Shown here one piece after another: positions 5,023 through 5,053 of a stretch of DNA of 5,053 bases. Source of the DNA: an uncultured Gemmatimonadota bacterium (GTDB lineage Bacteria; Gemmatimonadota; Gemmatimonadetes; Gemmatimonadales; Gemmatimonadaceae); contig CAMLEQ010000307.1 of NCBI GenBank assembly GCA_946479015.1, positions 1 through 5,053 of the forward strand, written 5' to 3'. Below the pieces are notes generated by a model. The model was not told the DNA's origin, did no database searches, and saw only the letters and a program-made list of their open reading frames with translations. Within the stretch, counting starts at the first letter, position 1. The number at the start of each line of letters is the position of its first letter. The translations under genes were made by a program, and so were the position numbers.

Positions 5023-5053
5023 CGCTTCCCGCTTCCCGCTTCCCGCTTCCCGC
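4995..5053. repeat. C-rich heptad tandem repeats, right arm, cut by window end
   Basis: Three GCGTCCC units (4995-5015), a C-rich junction (5016-5023), then four GCTTCCC units (5024-5051) and the first two bases of a fifth at the window edge. On the minus strand this is GGGAAGC repeated, i.e. G3 tracts separated by four bases, a regular quadruplex motif. The change from GT to TT in the unit looks like two successive expansions. The array probably continues beyond 5053. Confidence 0.85.

Overview
This is a very GC-rich bacterial window, by eye about 70% G+C with strong G/C preference at third codon positions. It carries five confidently identified housekeeping-type genes and no phage, IS, CRISPR or toxin-like cargo. 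The GreA variant, the Shine-Dalgarno-poor starts and the C-rich intergenic heptad repeats suggest Gemmatimonadota or a similar high-GC soil lineage. That is an impression from the sequence, not a phylogenetic placement.

Layout. Positions 20-817 (-) encode an MBL-fold metallo-hydrolase with all its metal ligands. Positions 818-1153 form a 336-bp intergenic region holding the most interesting structure here. It has a good sigma70-type promoter (TGGACA-N17-TACTAT, 888-916), a hairpin-rich stretch containing a possible 49-codon ORF, and a perfect 11-bp terminator hairpin with T6 that ends only 14 bp before the greA start. Positions 1154-1636 (+) encode the transcription elongation factor GreA, followed by a 16-bp hairpin at 1669-1706. 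A second promoter of almost the same form (TGGACA-N17-TACGAT, 1744-1772) precedes 1806-2591 (+), a multi-pass membrane protein of the glycerophosphoryl-diester-phosphodiesterase-membrane-domain type. Positions 2599-4245 (-) encode an FAD-dependent glycerol-3-phosphate dehydrogenase (GlpD), convergent with the membrane gene across 7 bp. Positions 4272-4883 (+) encode a class I SAM-dependent methyltransferase, divergent from glpD with only 26 bp between the start codons. Positions 4884-5053 are noncoding and carry G-rich then C-rich heptad repeats in inverted orientation, running off the window end.

No operon is evident: transcription direction alternates -, +, +, -, +, and the only two co-oriented neighbours are separated by a hairpin and a new promoter. 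GlpD feeds electrons from glycerol-3-phosphate into the respiratory chain, but no glpF or glpK lies beside it. No new multi-gene system is apparent. The best candidate for undescribed biology is regulatory: the greA leader, which resembles the terminated greA leader (GraL) of E. coli in layout. The heptad element at the right edge is second.
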